Shown piece after piece: positions 6,741 to 13,665 of a DNA stretch of 16,530 bases (positions within the stretch are counted from its first letter, which is position 1; the number at the start of each line of letters is the position of its first letter). This DNA is from an uncultured Oscillospiraceae bacterium (GTDB taxonomy: Bacteria > Bacillota > Clostridia > Oscillospirales > Oscillospiraceae). Below the pieces are notes generated by a model, which searched no databases, was not told where the DNA came from, and saw only the letters and a list, made by a program, of their open reading frames with translations. The translations under genes and the position numbers were made by a program. The stretch lies in assembly GCA_910584805.1 (NCBI GenBank), contig CAJUCB010000001.1, positions 29,655 through 46,184 of the forward strand, in the 5' to 3' direction.

Positions 6741-6769
6741 AGTATATACAAAGTATAAACAAAACACAA
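6741..6769 (-). promoter_or_regulatory. Promoter with tandem direct repeats, antitoxin-like gene
   Basis: On the minus strand TTGTGT (6764-6769), 17-bp spacer, TATACT (6741-6746). On the plus strand AGTATATACA (6741-6750) and AGTATAAACA (6752-6761) are 10-bp direct repeats with one mismatch at an 11-bp period, about one helical turn, covering the -10 and spacer. This fits an autoregulatory operator. A second TATACT (6752-6757) with TTGCCC (6776-6781) is an alternative promoter. Confidence 0.5.
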
Positions 6770-6804
6770 GGGGAGGGGCAAGGGAATTTTTGTCTCGGTG
6801 TGGG

Positions 6805-8250
6805 TTACCCCCGCGCCCACTTCGTCCCCCCAGGCACATCTGTGAGGACAATGCCCTGGGCGGACAGTTCGTCCCGGATGCGGTCGGCTTCGGCGAAGTT
6901 CTTGGCCTTCTTGGCCTGGAAGCGTTGGAGGACCAGGGCGTCGATGGCCGGGTCCCCCTCCCCGGTGATGGTGCAGCCGTCTTGGGTGGCGGCGGTGGCC
7001 TTGGCGGCTTCCTGGCGCTTGGCCTCGGCCTTCGCCAGGAGGTCCAGGCTCAGGACCTTGTCATAGTCCCCCAGGGCCGCCAGCTTGGTGGCGCCGTTGG
7101 TCTTGGCTTTCAGCACGTCATAGACGCAGGTGACCGCCTGGGCGGTGTTCAGGTCATTGTCCAGGGCGGCCTTGAACCGCTCCACCAGGGCGGTTTTCTC
7201 CCCTTCGTCCACAGGCCCGTCGTCGGGCTTTAGGGCGGCGATGCGGCCCAGGAGCTTGGCAAAGGTCCCGGCGGCGTTGTCCAGGTTTTCCCAGCTGAAC
7301 ACCAGGGCCTTGCGGTAGTGGCTTTGCAGGCAGAAGAAGCGGTACACCAGGGGGTCATACCCCTTTTCCTCCAAAAGGGTCACGGTCAAAAACTCCCCCT
7401 TGGACTTGGACATCTTCCCCCCCTCGGTGTTCAGGTGGTGGACATGGAACCACTGCTTGCACCAGGGGTGGCCCAGGTAGCTCTCGGACTGGGCGATTTC
7501 GTTGGTGTGGTGGGGGAAGGCGTTGTCGATGCCGCCGCAGTGGAGGTCCAGGTATTCCCCGTTGAATTTCATGGAGATGCCGGAGCACTCGATGTGCCAG
7601 CCGGGGTAGCCGATGCCCCAGGGGGAGTCCCACTTCAGGGCCTGGTCCTCAAACTTGGACTTGGTGAACCAGAGGACGAAGTCGTTGCGGTTGCGCTTGT
7701 TGCTGTCCTCCTCCACGCCCTCCCGGACGCCCACGGCCAAGTCCTCCTCGTTGTGCTCGTTGAACACGTAGTAGCGGGACAGCTTGGCGGTGTCAAAGTA
7801 CACGTTCCCCCCGGCTAGGTAGGCATAGTCTTTTTCAATGAGGGTGGACACGATTTTAATATACTCGTCGATGAGCCCCGTGGCGGGTTGGACCACGTCG
7901 GGGGTTTTGATGTTTAGCTTGGCGCAGTCGGCAAAGAAGGCGTCGGTGTAGAACTGGGCGATTTCCAGCACGGACTTGTGCTCCCGCTTGGCCCCGGTGA
8001 GCATCTTGTCCTCGCCCTCGTCGGCATCGCTGGCCAGGTGGCCCACGTCGGTGATGTTCATCACCCGGTTTACGTCGTAGCCGGAGAAGCGCAGGTGCTT
8101 TTCCAACACGTCCTCCATGATATAGCTGCGCAGGTTCCCGATGTGGGCGAAGTGGTACACTGTGGGGCCACAGGTGTACATCTCCACGTGGCCGGGGGTG
8201 TGGGTCTGGAAGGGCTCCCGCTTATGGGTGGCAGAATTATAGAGCTGCAT
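6805..8250 (-). CDS. cysS: Cysteinyl-tRNA synthetase
   Basis: A 481-residue class I synthetase that charges tRNA-Cys with cysteine in the cytoplasm. HIGN is at residues 36-39 and KMSKS at 279-283, the ATP-binding signatures. By alignment with the E. coli enzyme, the zinc ligands that select cysteine are Cys27, Cys222, His247 and Glu251, all present. The C-terminal third holds the helical anticodon-binding domain, with KNFAEADRIRDEL near the end. Length is slightly above the E. coli enzyme. Its ATG at 8248-8250 lies inside the end of cysE (14-nt overlap), so translation is probably coupled. It is the second gene of a T-box-controlled operon that is read when uncharged tRNA-Cys accumulates. It ends at TAG/TGA-proximal 6805 with no strong terminator visible before the antitoxin-like gene promoter. 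Confidence 0.97.
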   Translation of the reverse strand: MQLYNSATHKREPFQTHTPGHVEMYTCGPTVYHFAHIGNLRSYIMEDVLEKHLRFSGYDVNRVMNITDVGHLASDADEGEDKMLTGAKREHKSVLEIAQFYTDAFFADCAKLNIKTPDVVQPATGLIDEYIKIVSTLIEKDYAYLAGGNVYFDTAKLSRYYVFNEHNEEDLAVGVREGVEEDSNKRNRNDFVLWFTKSKFEDQALKWDSPWGIGYPGWHIECSGISMKFNGEYLDLHCGGIDNAFPHHTNEIAQSESYLGHPWCKQWFHVHHLNTEGGKMSKSKGEFLTVTLLEEKGYDPLVYRFFCLQSHYRKALVFSWENLDNAAGTFAKLLGRIAALKPDDGPVDEGEKTALVERFKAALDNDLNTAQAVTCVYDVLKAKTNGATKLAALGDYDKVLSLDLLAKAEAKRQEAAKATAATQDGCTITGEGDPAIDALVLQRFQAKKAKNFAEADRIRDELSAQGIVLTDVPGGTKWARG

Positions 8251-8926
8251 TCACATCTTCTCCTTTTTCTTCGGTGTCAGAGGGCAAGCCCTCCTGGTAT
8301 TTTTCATCCAGCAGCCGTTCCACCAGCTCCAGCCGGGAGGAGACGGCGGCCAAGCGCTCCAAAATGGGGTCGCGGACGTTGACCTGATCCACGCTGTCGG
8401 CATAGGCGGTGGCGGCGCCGTGGACCCGCACCACCTGGGCAGGCACGCCCACAGCGGTGCTGTCCGGGGGCACCTCCCGCAGCACCACGGAGCCGGCGGC
8501 GATGCGCACGTTGTCCCCTACGGTGAAGGGGCCCAAAATCCGGGCGCCGTTGCCCACCAGGACGTTGTTGCCCAGGGTGGGGTGGCGCTTGCCCTTGTCC
8601 TTGCCGGTGCCCCCCAGGGTGACGCCGTGGTAGATGAGGCAGTCGTCCCCGATTTCGGCGGTCTCGCCGATGACGATGCCCATGCCGTGGTCGATGACAA
8701 AGCGCCGGCCGATTTTGGCGCCGGGGTGGATTTCAATACCAGTCCAAAACCGGCTCCACTGGGACACAGCCCGGGCCAGGAAGCGGCAGTTGTGGGTATA
8801 CAGCCAGTGGGCAATGCGGTGGTTGATGGTGGCGTGGACGCCGGGGTAGAGGAGGAATACCTCCAGCTTGCTCCGGGCGGCGGGGTCGCGGGCCTGATAG
8901 GCGGCCAGGGTCTCGATCAAATGCAA
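8237..8926 (-). CDS. cysE: Serine O-acetyltransferase
   Basis: A 229-residue left-handed beta-helix acetyltransferase that makes O-acetylserine from serine and acetyl-CoA, the first committed step to cysteine. The N-terminal helical part reads RDPAARSKLEVFLLYPGVHA (residues 13-32), followed by hexapeptide repeats: IEIHPGAKIG, VIDHGMGIVIGETAEIG, HGVTLGGTGKDKGKRHPTLG. His80 matches catalytic His158 of E. coli CysE; the partner Asp143 is Glu65 here, as common in Gram-positive enzymes. It is the short form of the family, lacking most of the N-terminal extension. The start is TTG at 8924-8926, 7 nt after GAGGTG; no in-frame ATG fits. It is first in the cys operon, directly behind the T-box terminator, and overlaps cysS by 14 nt. 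The last 45 residues are charged and variable. Confidence 0.95.
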   Translation of the reverse strand: MHLIETLAAYQARDPAARSKLEVFLLYPGVHATINHRIAHWLYTHNCRFLARAVSQWSRFWTGIEIHPGAKIGRRFVIDHGMGIVIGETAEIGDDCLIYHGVTLGGTGKDKGKRHPTLGNNVLVGNGARILGPFTVGDNVRIAAGSVVLREVPPDSTAVGVPAQVVRVHGAATAYADSVDQVNVRDPILERLAAVSSRLELVERLLDEKYQEGLPSDTEEKGEDVNAAL

Positions 8927-9189
8927 TGCGGTTCACCTCGAACTAGGTGGGGCGAAAAAACGCCCCCTTCTCCTTTGGGAGAAAGAGGCGATCATAATCG
9001 CGGTTCCACTCTTTTTTATCACTTGAAAGGCGGATAACGGGGCCAAACCGGAGGGCATCTGCATCCCTCTCGCTCCCGGGCGCACATTCCCACAGGGCCT
9101 TGCAGGGTGGCTTGCAGCCGGTGGCCACCCCTCTCTGTCCAGGCCATATCTGGTACTATTCCCGTTCAACGCGAGATGAAATTGTCTTA
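8927..9189 (-). promoter_or_regulatory. T-box riboswitch, tRNA-Cys specific
   Basis: A leader of about 260 nt in front of cysE. It has a stem I region (GGGAATAGTACC, GAGAGGGG, CTGCAAGCCACC), a candidate specifier in GGAATGTGCGCC (minus strand, about 9079-9090) containing Cys codons TGT and TGC, and the conserved T-box GAGTGGAACCGCG (8999-9011). The T-box bulge TGGA (9005-9008) would pair with UCCA, fitting the U discriminator of tRNA-Cys. A terminator follows at 8955-8990. Uncharged tRNA-Cys should stabilise the antiterminator and allow cysE-cysS transcription. Confidence 0.93.
8955..8990 (-). terminator. T-box intrinsic terminator
   Basis: On the minus strand a 13-bp stem with two non-Watson-Crick positions (8990-8978 with 8973-8961), loop CAAA, then six T (8960-8955). 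It ends about 28 nt before the cysE start and competes with the antiterminator formed by the T-box sequence. Confidence 0.92.
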
Positions 9190-9371
9190 TCCAGTATATT
9201 ACCATGGGGTACCGGAGGTGTCAAGTAATTTTCCGGCGGAGCGCAGGGCAACAGCTGAGAATCCCTGCACAGGGCGCTGATTTGTTCTGGGTCCCCCTTT
9301 TGCACCGTGTAATACCACGCCCCAGGGGAGGTATCCCAGGCAATGGTCAATTCCTCCACTTGTGGCTTCAC
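9156..9371 (-). other. Weak small ORF, possibly a gene remnant
   Basis: Between the membrane-anchored paralog and the cys promoter, a GTG-start frame reads 71 codons, with protein-like composition over its first 45 residues (ELTIAWDTSPGAWYYTVQKG). It has no ribosome binding site, and its end runs through the cys promoter and the first 35 nt of the T-box leader. It may be the remnant of a third gene in the 9387-10798 cluster, or not coding. Nothing else is seen in 9225-9386. Confidence 0.2.
9196..9224 (-). promoter_or_regulatory. Promoter of the T-box cys operon
   Basis: On the minus strand TTGACA (9219-9224), 17-bp spacer, TAATAT (9196-9201): perfect -35, 5-of-6 -10 at ideal spacing. Start point near 9189, at the beginning of the T-box leader. 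Confidence 0.88.
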
Positions 9372-9386
9372 GCAGAAAAAGAGTTC

Positions 9387-9806
9387 TCATTCATCGACGA
9401 TCAAATCTTTACCATTCATGAGCAATTTCCCAGAGCGTGTAATGGTCAGTTCATTGTATAGGTCGCCCTCTTGAATGTCCAGAACAACATCGCCGTTGGA
9501 CTCTTTTCGGACCTTGACCTCCTCCCGCAACCCCTCTCCACCTGGGATAATATATGTGATGGTCCCATCCTCATCTATGCTGAGTTCTTCCACAAAGGAC
9601 GCCGAACCAGCTTTTTCTAACAAACGTAAATCTTCCGTTACCTTCTTAATTAAGTCTTTCTCTAAACGTTCTTCTCCCAGTGAGGAAGAAATCAGTGCCT
9701 TGGCGGTCTCAGCCTCGCCAGCGTTGCTATAGAGCTTAAAGCCAACGATGATAGCAATCGCGATAAGGGCAATTGCAATCACCAAAAATCGTATACTTTT
9801 ATTCAT
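9387..9806 (-). CDS. Membrane-anchored protein of unknown function, paralog of the upstream secreted protein
   Basis: A 139-residue protein with an N-terminal membrane anchor (about residues 5-27, Ile/Ala-rich, no lipobox or clear cleavage site) and an extracytoplasmic domain of about 110 residues. That domain matches residues 35-142 of the neighbouring secreted protein: LISSSLG versus LIVSSLG, IDEDGTITY versus VNDDGSVVY, EGDLYNELTI versus EGDLYNELTL, LLMNGKDL versus TLLNGKNL. So this gene is the domain alone on a tether, and the two arose by duplication. ATG at 9804-9806 follows AAAGGAG by 7 nt, the same site and spacing as its paralog. It lies 77 nt downstream of that gene across a hairpin. 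Local base composition is AT-richer than the flanking genes. No function is known to me. Confidence 0.8.
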   Translation of the reverse strand: MNKSIRFLVIAIALIAIAIIVGFKLYSNAGEAETAKALISSSLGEERLEKDLIKKVTEDLRLLEKAGSASFVEELSIDEDGTITYIIPGGEGLREEVKVRKESNGDVVLDIQEGDLYNELTITRSGKLLMNGKDLIVDE

Positions 9807-9832
9807 AAGAATGCTCCTTTCCAGGTGAATAT

Positions 9833-9870
9833 GAGCACCCCCGGCAATGTAGCCGGGGGTATATTTGCTC
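9833..9870 (-). repeat. Intercistronic hairpin between the two paralogs
   Basis: A 9-bp stem (9837-9845 with 9852-9860, loop of 6), extended across an asymmetric bulge by GAGC (9833-9836) with GCTC (9867-9870). It is not followed by a T-run on either strand, so it looks more like a processing or partial-termination element than a full terminator. Confidence 0.6.
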
Positions 9871-9883
9871 GGTTTGGTTTATA

Positions 9884-10798
9884 TCAGGTGGATTCCGTGA
9901 TTTTCTTTGCCCCTGAAATAGCAGGCTTTCCACTACATTCTTTGTTACCATAAAGTTTAACTGCATAAAGCCACTCAGAGTACAAGGTATTATTCCCATT
10001 TTTACTAAAAATTGTAATTTTATAATTTATACTCTTGGAATTGGGATTTTCGGCTCTGATTCTATCAAGCTCAGCTGTGGTACATGCTGCATCAATAACG
10101 GTAGACATAACGTCATCGGGGATTCCCGTAATAATATTCTTCATAGCTCTCAGATATTTACTACGGAAAATATCACGAAGCGTTATACTAGTCATGTTTT
10201 TAAGAAAGTCACTCATTGATACATACGTCCCTGTACTTGTGCTCCCCCTGTTAAATCCACTGGGAGTAACAACGTCCCACCCACTCTTGGTAAAGGTATA
10301 CTTATAATACCTAGAGATAGGGCCAGCTCTCATAATAGACTGATCCTGAGTGGAAACTTCCTGAACAGCGGGTTCCTCTGCATACAGATTTTTCCCATTC
10401 AGCAGAGTTCTTCCATCGGCGGTGAGTGTAAGCTCATTATATAGATCACCTTCACGGCTGCTCACAGTAAGATCGCCTGCCGCAGACTTGCTCACTGTAA
10501 AATAGCCAACCAAGTTATCACGAACAGAATAGGTATAAACAACGCTTCCGTCATCGTTGACCTGCATACCGTCAATGAAGCCATTTCTACCGAGATAGGC
10601 TTCTTCCATAAGCGCCATATCTTTTTTCACAGTCTGGACAAGAGCCTTGTCTAGGCTATCCTTACCCAGAGAGGAAACGATCAGGTTCTCGGCGTCTGCC
10701 GTTCTTGTGACTTCTTCCGCACTGAGTGCAGAAGCTGGGATAACCGCAATGCCAAACAGCATCATCACGGACATAAAACAACAAATAATCTTCTTCAT
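9884..10798 (-). CDS. Secreted two-domain protein of unknown function
   Basis: A 304-residue protein with a clear signal peptide (KK, hydrophobic core of residues 4-20, likely cleavage after PASA at residue 24). Residues 35-142 form the domain shared with the adjacent membrane-anchored protein, including EGDLYNELTLTADGRTLLNGKNL. A short Gln/Val-rich linker (142-158) leads to a second domain (160-300) rich in aromatic and basic residues (YYKYTFTKSGWDV, SEWLYAVKLYG), with no recognised family, few cysteines and no membrane segment. ATG at 10796-10798 lies 7 nt after AAAGGAG. It is first of a two-gene unit with the shorter paralog. The G+C content is visibly lower than in the cys and two-component genes on each side, which may indicate acquisition. 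The second domain could carry the activity, but nothing shows what it is. Confidence 0.82.
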   Translation of the reverse strand: MKKIICCFMSVMMLFGIAVIPASALSAEEVTRTADAENLIVSSLGKDSLDKALVQTVKKDMALMEEAYLGRNGFIDGMQVNDDGSVVYTYSVRDNLVGYFTVSKSAAGDLTVSSREGDLYNELTLTADGRTLLNGKNLYAEEPAVQEVSTQDQSIMRAGPISRYYKYTFTKSGWDVVTPSGFNRGSTSTGTYVSMSDFLKNMTSITLRDIFRSKYLRAMKNIITGIPDDVMSTVIDAACTTAELDRIRAENPNSKSINYKITIFSKNGNNTLYSEWLYAVKLYGNKECSGKPAISGAKKITEST

Positions 10799-11046
10799 GA
10801 TAAAGCTCCTTTCCAAGATATCATGTGTCTTTCGCTTCCTAATTCGCAACTCGTCAATTTCTTCCCCCTCCACCGCCCGCCGCTAAACGGGTCTCTCAAT
10901 TGAAGCTTCTATCTATATATTCCTCCAAGCGCCAAAAAGTGGACATATTTTTTGAAAATTCCCGAAAAAATTTTTCCCTCGAACTATAGTGTAAAATCTC
11001 TTTTTTGTGGCCCCGGCGGAATTTTGTCCACATTGCCTCCACAGGC
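10799..11046. other. AT-rich divergent intergenic region
   Basis: Separates the secreted-protein gene from the lipoprotein gene. It contains long A/T runs around 10935-11010 and a short inverted repeat (GTGGACA 10938-10944 with TGTCCAC 11025-11031). No confident minus-strand promoter could be chosen; TATAGT near 10982-10988 and TATATA near 10914-10919 are possible -10 boxes without good -35 partners. No gene is seen. Confidence 0.4.
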
Positions 11047-11075
11047 TTGACAGGGCCTTGGAGAGGTGCTAAAAT
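11047..11075 (+). promoter_or_regulatory. Promoter of the lipoprotein gene
   Basis: TTGACA (11047-11052), 17-bp spacer, TAAAAT (11070-11075): perfect -35 and 5-of-6 -10. Start near 11082, giving a leader of about 24 nt. Confidence 0.85.
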
Positions 11076-11105
11076 CAAGATACCAAATTGATAGGAGGAA
11101 CCGCT

Positions 11106-11636
11106 ATGAGACGTTGGATGGCTTATACTGTGGCCGCGCTGTGTCTGCTTTTCTGCGCTGGTTGCGGAACCCAATTGGCGGATGCGCCCCTACCCCTGGA
11201 TGAACTGCCCAACAACTACAGCTTGGCGCAGGCCAAAAAGGACGGCTGCGTGGTGTTTGAGGACGGACGGATGGTCTCCGGGCAGGGCATGTGGGATTCC
11301 TTTGTGGAGGCATCGTCCCATGGCAAGGCTGCCGAGGTGCGCCTATGTCGTTATGAATCCCGGGAGAATGGGATTTACTTCCATGATTTGAGCTATGACG
11401 GCGAAGCCTATACCGTCCGTGCCTATGAGAACGGCCGGGACCTGGTGGAGACGTACCCCTATATGATGTACTATGCCGGGCGGGCTGAGGCCGCCAACAC
11501 GCAATATTCCTCTTACGTTAGATACGTCATGACCCAGGACAACAGCGTGACCTGGGAGGAGATCGAGGCCGGGCGGATGAGTTCCCAGCCGGAAAAGGAC
11601 ATTGCCCACCATGTGGTGTATGAGGAGTTCCGTTGA
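11106..11636 (+). CDS. Lipoprotein of unknown function
   Basis: A 176-residue protein with a short lipoprotein signal: two Arg, a hydrophobic stretch, and FCAGC with the likely lipid-modified Cys20. The mature part begins with an acidic/Pro linker, then SLAQAKKDGCVVFEDGRMVSG, an aromatic-rich sheet region (YFHDLSYDGEAYTVRAYENG) and a conserved-looking end VTWEEIEAG with IAHHVVYEEF. I recall similar uncharacterised proteins in gut Firmicutes with the same AKKDGCVVFEDG pattern, but know no function. ATG at 11106 follows AGGAGG by 7 nt, with a near-consensus promoter just upstream. It is a single-gene unit closed by two terminators. The position of the lipobox makes a surface-exposed, membrane-anchored location likely. 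Confidence 0.85.
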   Translation: MRRWMAYTVAALCLLFCAGCGTQLADAPLPLDELPNNYSLAQAKKDGCVVFEDGRMVSGQGMWDSFVEASSHGKAAEVRLCRYESRENGIYFHDLSYDGEAYTVRAYENGRDLVETYPYMMYYAGRAEAANTQYSSYVRYVMTQDNSVTWEEIEAGRMSSQPEKDIAHHVVYEEFR

Positions 11637-11674
11637 GGGTGCTTCCCCTGCCAGATACCTAAATTAGAATATTC

Positions 11675-11702
11675 AAGGGCCGCCGGATTCGGCGGCCCTT
11701 TT
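11675..11702 (+). terminator. Rho-independent terminator of the lipoprotein gene
   Basis: A 9-bp GC-rich stem (GGGCCGCCG 11677-11685 with CGGCGGCCC 11690-11698), loop GATT, then TTTT. It is 38 nt after the lipoprotein stop. On the minus strand it is followed only by TTGAATATT, so it would stop the GerMN operon weakly. Confidence 0.85.
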
Positions 11703-11705
11703 CCC

Positions 11706-11726
11706 CCTCCCTCTGGGAGGTTTTTT
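11706..11726 (+). terminator. Second, tandem terminator
   Basis: CCTCCC (11706-11711), loop TCT, GGGAGG (11715-11720), then six T (11721-11726). It backs up the terminator just upstream and overlaps the stop codon of the convergent GerMN lipoprotein gene, keeping plus-strand transcripts out of that operon. Confidence 0.7.
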
Positions 11727-12198
11727 ATTCCGTAGCAATCCAGGCATCCGCTGCCGTCAGCCGCTGGTGGTCCCGGTAGGGGATGGGCTCCCCCTCCGCG
11801 GTGATGGTTACCGCCTCCACCCCCTCTACCTGGCTCAGGGTCTGGACAATGCTGTAGTCCGCCAAAGTCAGGTCGATGCCGGACAGGCTGGCGTAGCGGC
11901 TGGAAAGGTCCACCGTCAGCAGCCCGTTTTCCAGGGTGGTGCCCCGGAGGGTCACGCTGCTGGGGATGGCCCGGCTGAGGTCCTCCCCCTGGGGCCCCTC
12001 CAGCAGGAGGGTCAACAAGCCCTCCACTGGGTCGTCGCAGTCCTCTGGGAGGCAGCGGGGCTCTGCCACCAGGGCGACCTCCCCCTCCTGGGCCCGGAAA
12101 TAGAGCTGGTATGCCCCCTCCTGGGCCCGGGGGACCCCGCAGCCCAGCAGGGACAGCAGCAATAACAGCGCCGCCCCGGGGTACAGGTATCGTCTCAT
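11725..12198 (-). CDS. GerMN-domain lipoprotein
   Basis: A 157-residue lipoprotein: hydrophobic signal, lipobox LLGC with Cys20, then one GerMN domain at about residues 55-145 (LLTLLLEGP, AIPSSVTLRG, GLLTVDLSSRY, YSIVQTLSQVEGVEAVTITAEGEP). GerMN domains occur in the spore germination protein GerM and in many lipoproteins of Gram-positive envelope operons, including those next to two-component sensors such as LpqB. Its ATG overlaps the sensor kinase stop as ATGA (12195-12198), so the two are translationally coupled. By analogy with kinase-linked GerMN lipoproteins it may tune the kinase from outside the membrane, which is inference. A germination role is possible but not shown. Confidence 0.88.
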   Translation of the reverse strand: MRRYLYPGAALLLLLSLLGCGVPRAQEGAYQLYFRAQEGEVALVAEPRCLPEDCDDPVEGLLTLLLEGPQGEDLSRAIPSSVTLRGTTLENGLLTVDLSSRYASLSGIDLTLADYSIVQTLSQVEGVEAVTITAEGEPIPYRDHQRLTAADAWIATE

Positions 12199-13631
12199 GC
12201 TTCCCCCTCCTCTTGCGTCCAGGCGGGGAGGGTGGCGGTGAAGCAGGAGCCCTCCCCCAGGGTGGATTGGACCGTCACGTCCCCGTCATACAGCCGTACC
12301 GTGTCCAGCACAATGGACAGGCCCAAGCCTGTGCCCCCGGCGGCCCGGGACCGGGCCTTGTCCACCCGGTAAAAACGCTCGAAAATCCGGGGCAAGTCCT
12401 CTTCCGGGATGCCCACCCCGCTGTCCGCCACCTCCAACACCACTTGGCCCCCCTGGCAGTGGGTGGACACCAGGACGTGGCCCCCAGGGCTGTTGTACTT
12501 GATGGCGTTCTCAATCAGGTTGCGCAGGATTTGGTTTACGTCCTCCTCCCCGCAGCGGGCCACGCAGTCCGGTTCCAGGGCGGTTTCCAGACGCACCCCC
12601 GCCTCCTCCGCCAGGGGGGACAGGAGGCGGCAGAGCTTCTCCGCCTGGGCATTCACCGCCACCGGCTCCCGGCCTACAGTCCGCCCCTCGTCCAGGCGGT
12701 TCAGGGAGAGGAGGCTCTCGCTGATGTGGATGAGCCGGTCTGCCGCCTGGCCGATGTCCCCCACAAACTCCCGGGTGGTGGCCCGGTCGATGGTCTCATC
12801 CTGAAGGATGGAGTCCGTCAATAGGCGGATGGAGGCCAGGGGGGTCTTGAGCTCGTGGGAGGCGTCGGAGACAAAGCGCCGCCGCCGGGCCTCCGTGGCC
12901 TGTAGGCGGCCGGTGAGCTGGTTGAACTCCTCCGCCAGCTGCACCAGCTCGTCGTGGCCCTTCATGGTCACCCGGTGGGTATACTCCCCCGCCCGCACCC
13001 GGCGGATACCCCCCAGCAGCACCCCCACCCGGCGCGCCAGGAGGTTGGAAAAGGCGGCAAACAGCACCAGCACCGCCAGGCACACCACCAGGGAGATCAG
13101 CCGCAGGTTCCCCTGTAGCTGTTGGAGCAGGGCACCCTGGGCGGCGTCCTCGTTGAACAGGCACACCGCCCCCACCACGGTGTTCCGGGTCATCACCGGC
13201 AGGGCGGCGCTGCTGGTGAAGCTGCCCCCGTCATAGCGGCCGAAAAAGGCGTTGTTCCCCTCCAAGGCGGAGACCACCGCCCCGGTGAGGGCATAGCGCC
13301 CGGCGCTGCTGTCCGCTTGGTCGGAGTCGTAGAGCACCAGCCCCGCCTCGTCGGTAATCAGCAGGCGCTGGACATCCAGCTCGTCCAGGGGCCCGAGGGC
13401 CTGCTCCACCGTCTCCGGGGTGAGGCTGTCGGCGGTGGTAAGGCTGTTGGCGATGAGCAGGGCCTGGTTTTCCAGGGCAGTCTGCTGGGAGCGGAACATC
13501 AGGTTCTGGCTCATCAGCAGGGGATAGGTGTTCATGAGCAGCAGCAGCACCGCGATGAGCAGGGCATAGCCCAGGGTCAGGCGCAGTTGGAGGGAGTTTT
13601 TCCAGCTGGACCAGGTCTTGTTTTTTGCCAC
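12195..13631 (-). CDS. Sensor histidine kinase
   Basis: A 478-residue membrane kinase that phosphorylates the regulator encoded just upstream. TM1 is about residues 16-41, followed by an extracellular sensor of about 135 residues, TM2 (176-198), a HAMP domain (199-250), and the catalytic core: H-box DASHELKTPLASIR with phospho-acceptor His259, N-box NLIENAIKYN (371-380), G1 DSGVGIP, F-box FERFYRVD and G2 GTGLGLS. All key residues are present. The start is GTG at 13629-13631, with AGGAGG 8 nt upstream. It is 34 nt downstream of the response regulator and overlaps the GerMN gene by 4 nt. The periplasmic sensor has no motif that tells the signal. Its class resembles PhoR/WalK-type kinases. Confidence 0.96.
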   Translation of the reverse strand: MAKNKTWSSWKNSLQLRLTLGYALLIAVLLLLMNTYPLLMSQNLMFRSQQTALENQALLIANSLTTADSLTPETVEQALGPLDELDVQRLLITDEAGLVLYDSDQADSSAGRYALTGAVVSALEGNNAFFGRYDGGSFTSSAALPVMTRNTVVGAVCLFNEDAAQGALLQQLQGNLRLISLVVCLAVLVLFAAFSNLLARRVGVLLGGIRRVRAGEYTHRVTMKGHDELVQLAEEFNQLTGRLQATEARRRRFVSDASHELKTPLASIRLLTDSILQDETIDRATTREFVGDIGQAADRLIHISESLLSLNRLDEGRTVGREPVAVNAQAEKLCRLLSPLAEEAGVRLETALEPDCVARCGEEDVNQILRNLIENAIKYNSPGGHVLVSTHCQGGQVVLEVADSGVGIPEEDLPRIFERFYRVDKARSRAAGGTGLGLSIVLDTVRLYDGDVTVQSTLGEGSCFTATLPAWTQEEGEA

Positions 13632-13665
13632 AGGCTGTCCCTCCTCTCTGGGGTGGGGGAGGCCC

